From the NCBI GenBank assembly GCA_002633005.1, contig NMRA01000652.1:2668-23802 (forward strand): DNA of 21,135 bases, in the 5' to 3' direction. Each line of letters begins with the position of its first letter. Positions within the stretch are counted from its first letter, which is position 1. The position numbers were made by a program, and so were the translations under genes. The DNA comes from Phoronis australis. Lineage: Eukaryota > Phoronida > Phoronidae. The notes beneath the pieces were generated by a model. It was not told where the DNA came from and ran no database searches. It saw only the letters and a list, made by a program, of their open reading frames with translations. Positions 18,530-21,135 of this stretch are shown piece by piece.

Positions 18530-20495
18530 GTACACTTGCGGAATTTCAGAACATTTTTTATAAATATTGAGGTATTGTTCGAGTGTCTGGAAAAGCTGTA
18601 CCCTCTGCTCCTTGCATACCTCACAAGCAAAGAAAACATGAGCATTTGTCTATGCATCTCCTCATCCACACAGAGGCGAAATATTATTAAAACTATGTCT
18701 AAATTTCTCGTTGTTTAGGAATAGACCGCATCTTGATCTGTAAAGGATTATTTCGTGTTTGCGAGGAAGTTGGAACGATGTCAATGGGACTGGCATGTCT
18801 TGAGTAGTAGTATTTTTTTAATGTTATTTTTAGAGTGACGATTGGAGTGCTTTCTTATATCTTGGATGGTGAGGAATTCCAGTTGTCAATAGAAGTTAAT
18901 ATGGTAGATTTCCTGAAGGCTTGGCTGAAGGAAGATGGAATAGTGTTCATATTACTTGCCGCAGTCCTGGTCTCGTGGCTCCAGTTGAGACTGTTTAGAA
19001 CCTTGATTGTGTATGCTCCTGTTATGGCTAAAGCTGCCTGGTATTGTAGTCCTCCTAATTGAAGAAGTATACCAGCGTTTGCCGATTAGTAGATTTGTCA
19101 CAGTAATCTGGAGGTGGGCGAACAAAAGACTAGAACAGAGTTTCAAGATTGATGGAGTTGAGATGACGAGAGACAATTCTAATTGGTTATATTAATTTTT
19201 GTACTTTGTGAACGAATTTGACTTAGAAAATATAAGATCAACACTTTTTTCAGGTTTAAATTTCATCTTCCGTTTTCCAAGACCAGTCGTAGAGTTTGTT
19301 TAGGCCAGTTTGCAATTGTAAGGAGTCATGGGATTCTCTTTTGAGAATGGGTAGAAAATTGCAGCGTCATCAGCATATAAGAATGTTTTAGAATTTATTG
19401 TGTCTGGAAGATCATTGATGTACAATAAAAAGAGTAAGGGGCCTACTACGCTACCCATTGTTACTCCAGCATTTACGAAACCTGGCGTTAATGAGCGTGA
19501 TAAGACACCCTCTATTCGGACTTTGTAAGTTCGACACTCCAGGTATGATTTTAAAAGTGAGAAGAGAGTTCCGGATAAACCGTAAGATTGTAATGTATGT
19601 AGAAGCAGATCATGGGGAACGACATAAAAGCTGAAGCAATGTCTAAGAATACCGATCTCACGTTGTATCCTTGCTCAATCTGGAGGTGGATTTCGCGTTC
19701 AATTTCTGTAAGTTGGGACACAGTGCTGTTACCAGGCATGAATCGAATTGGCTACGATATATGAGGTTTTGTGAAGAGAGGTGGTAAAACATGTTTTGAG
19801 AAATTATTTTTTTCTAAAATTTTGAATAAGGTGTTAAGTAGAGTTATGGGGCGATAGTTGGCAATGTCTGTTTTGGAGTTCTTTTTGTGTATTGGCATCA
19901 TAACACCAAGTTTCCAGTTCAAAGGAAATTTTCCAGATTGTAGTATTTTGTTATATAATGTTGTGAAAGGAGCTGTAAGCTCTCTTGCTATTATCTTAAT
20001 CATTTTATTGGTTCTGAGATCGTTATCGTCGTTTTTGTTTTCGTCAATATTTTCTAGTAGTTTTCGGACTTCAGGTGGTTGGGCTTGTATGTCAGAGAGA
20101 TGTTCTAATGCTCTGTTTGGGAATTCGCGAAAGCTTGTTGTTGGTGCAACGTGACTCTTGGCTGTAAAGCATTCTAAAATTAACTTATTTTTTTCAGCTT
20201 TTGATGACGCCTGACTGTTGGATTCCTTTGAGTGGATGGTGGCGTATGAAGGTTGCTTTACCTGTCCTCGAATTTTGTTTATTATATCCCAATATTCCTT
20301 TGAATTTTTGGAGACATTGTTGATGTTGGAGATAATTTTTATCTTATAGTCTTGTTTCGTCTTTTTAATTAGTTCTTCCACACTCTTGCACTGTTCTTTG
20401 TAGCACTTAAAGGTACGCGGGTTATTTGATTTTCTGAACGATCTGTACAGTTTGTTTCTTTTATTTATTTCAGTCTTAAAGGCACTATTTCCGCT
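18530..20495 (-). pseudogene. Reverse transcriptase pseudogene of the LINE
   Basis: From 20495 to 19752 one frame covers the linker (KRNKLYRSFRKSNNP, NSKEYWDIINKIRG) and early reverse transcriptase motifs (WKLGVMMPIHKK, ANYRPITLLNTLFKILE). A TAG stop at 19752-19754 interrupts it, and the same frame then continues with PGNSTVSQL and motif A (FLDIASAF). A one-base loss near 19626 removes the aspartate that usually follows AF. The next frame gives PHDLLLHTL, motif B (GVTMGSVVGPLLFLLYINDL, with M where Q is usual) and motif C (FLYADDAAIF, YADD at 19366-19377). Further shifts near 19333 and 19275 separate LNKLYDWSW and KPEKSVDLIFSKS. Later remnants are LQYQAALAITGA (19014-19049) and FFACEVCKEQR (near 18630). 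The element cannot make an active enzyme. Confidence 0.9.
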
Positions 20496-21135
20496 TCATT
20501 TTTGTTAAAAACTTCATGAAACGGATCTTTACGCAAACACTTTTATTCGAAACCTAAGCCCAAATAATAGCCTTTGCCATGGCATCGAATTTTTTTATAG
20601 TGAACTGAATTTAATACAGATTTTTTAGCTTAATTTTTCATTTTGTGTGGTGCACCAAGAAATAAATGGATGCCGAACGAAGTGTCAATCGAAGATTCGA
20701 GTGTCGAATATAAACTTGGAGTTTCGGTTTATCTCAAGATCGTATACAGGCCTACGTGAACTCGAAATACCCACTCAAATAATCACGTTCAAGCTAATAT
20801 AATTAGTTAACGGGTGAAATAAGTGCTTCTGGAACAAATAATTACAGAAATTTGCTACAATGAACAAAATATTCACCAGATTTCTTTAATGTGTGTTTAA
20901 TTAAGAGCTCACGCTTACGCGATCTTCAGATTAAGCAAAATTAAAGTTCACGCATACCAAACAAGTAATGGCAGGCGTTCGGTATAAGATAGGTTGTCCT
21001 CCGTTGAAAAGGCTTGCTAATCGTCCTCAAGTTGACTATTACCGCCGTAAAGTTTGAAATGAAGATCAGTTTGGGTGCTGGACTTATCTGCGATCCCAGA
21101 TGGCTGTTACACGGTCTCAGTAAGGAAAGATTTTG
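20496..21135. other. Unassigned AT-rich sequence
   Basis: This follows the truncated 5' end of the LINE. No open frame of useful length, RNA gene, tandem repeat or recognisable exon is seen. It is probably the pre-insertion host DNA. Confidence 0.5.

Larger units (their letters stand above)
18271..20495 (-). mobile_element. Decayed LINE-type non-LTR retrotransposon, 5'-truncated
   Basis: On the minus strand this runs from the linker just before reverse transcriptase (about 20495) through the reverse transcriptase, its thumb and C-terminal region, to a 3' untranslated region. That region has a duplicated AT-rich 40-bp unit and a terminal stem-loop. No endonuclease domain is visible, so the insertion is 5'-truncated. 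It interrupts the AT-rich tandem repeat. I could not find a convincing target-site duplication, and the 3' limit is approximate. The coding style resembles jockey, CR1 or L2-like groups, but the clade cannot be settled by eye. Confidence 0.88.

Noticed and set aside
18952-19176. 74-codon minus-strand frame as a separate gene
   Set aside because: It lies inside the LINE. The neighbouring frame holds the LINE C-terminal remnant LQYQAALAITGA, so this is one shifted frame of the pseudogene.
19858-20154. 98-codon plus-strand frame with hydrophobic stretches
   Set aside because: It is the antisense of the LINE reverse transcriptase frame on the minus strand.
18265-20510. Target-site duplication around the longer LINE
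   Set aside because: Only a short ATTTTT-type match is found at the two ends, which is not distinguishable from chance in AT-rich sequence.

Overview
The window looks like nuclear DNA from an animal, most likely an invertebrate. The evidence is a spliced thrombospondin type-1 exon with correct splice-site phases, remnants of LINE-type (non-LTR) retrotransposons, a tRNA-derived SINE-like segment, and very large non-coding tandem repeats. I cannot name the species. I see no complete, intact gene.

Positions 1 to about 13351 are one enormous degenerate minisatellite with a 10-bp unit (consensus CTCCACTGGC), roughly 1,300 units. A 319-bp retrotransposon 3' end at 6067-6385 splits it. Every long reading frame here is a by-product: 10 is not a multiple of 3, and the consensus has no stop in any of the six frames, so each strand reads as one decapeptide whatever the frame. 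The array is zoned. CCACTGG units dominate the left, CCAGTGG units are frequent at 2.75-9.4 kb, CCACCGG units appear at 9-12.5 kb, and CCGCTGG/CCGCTCG units fill 12.64-13.35 kb. Larger blocks of 0.1-1 kb are duplicated inside it, so there is a second, irregular level of repetition.

The region from 13352 to 16340 is low-copy AT-rich DNA. It holds a degenerate tRNA-like (SINE-type) segment near 13.7 kb and one convincing exon on the minus strand (15632-15823). That exon encodes a thrombospondin type-1 repeat and is flanked by an AG acceptor and a GTGAGT donor, both in phase 1. It is presumably part of a larger extracellular or secreted protein gene whose other exons lie in parts I could not recognise or outside the window.

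Positions 16340 to about 18270 hold about four diverged tandem copies of a second, unrelated AT-rich repeat with spacing of 350-680 bp. One copy carries a small GC-rich fold-back insertion and another region holds a perfect palindrome with two CACGTG boxes. The array is cut off by a decayed LINE on the minus strand (about 18271-20495). This LINE retains reverse transcriptase motifs including YADD, but has a premature stop and several frameshifts. Its 3' untranslated region ends in a stem-loop that also occurs in the retrotransposon tail inserted in the minisatellite, so the two insertions belong to related elements. The last 640 bp show nothing I can assign.

Overall this is repeat-dominated DNA: two tandem-repeat systems, each invaded by retrotransposons of one kind, beside a single recognisable exon.
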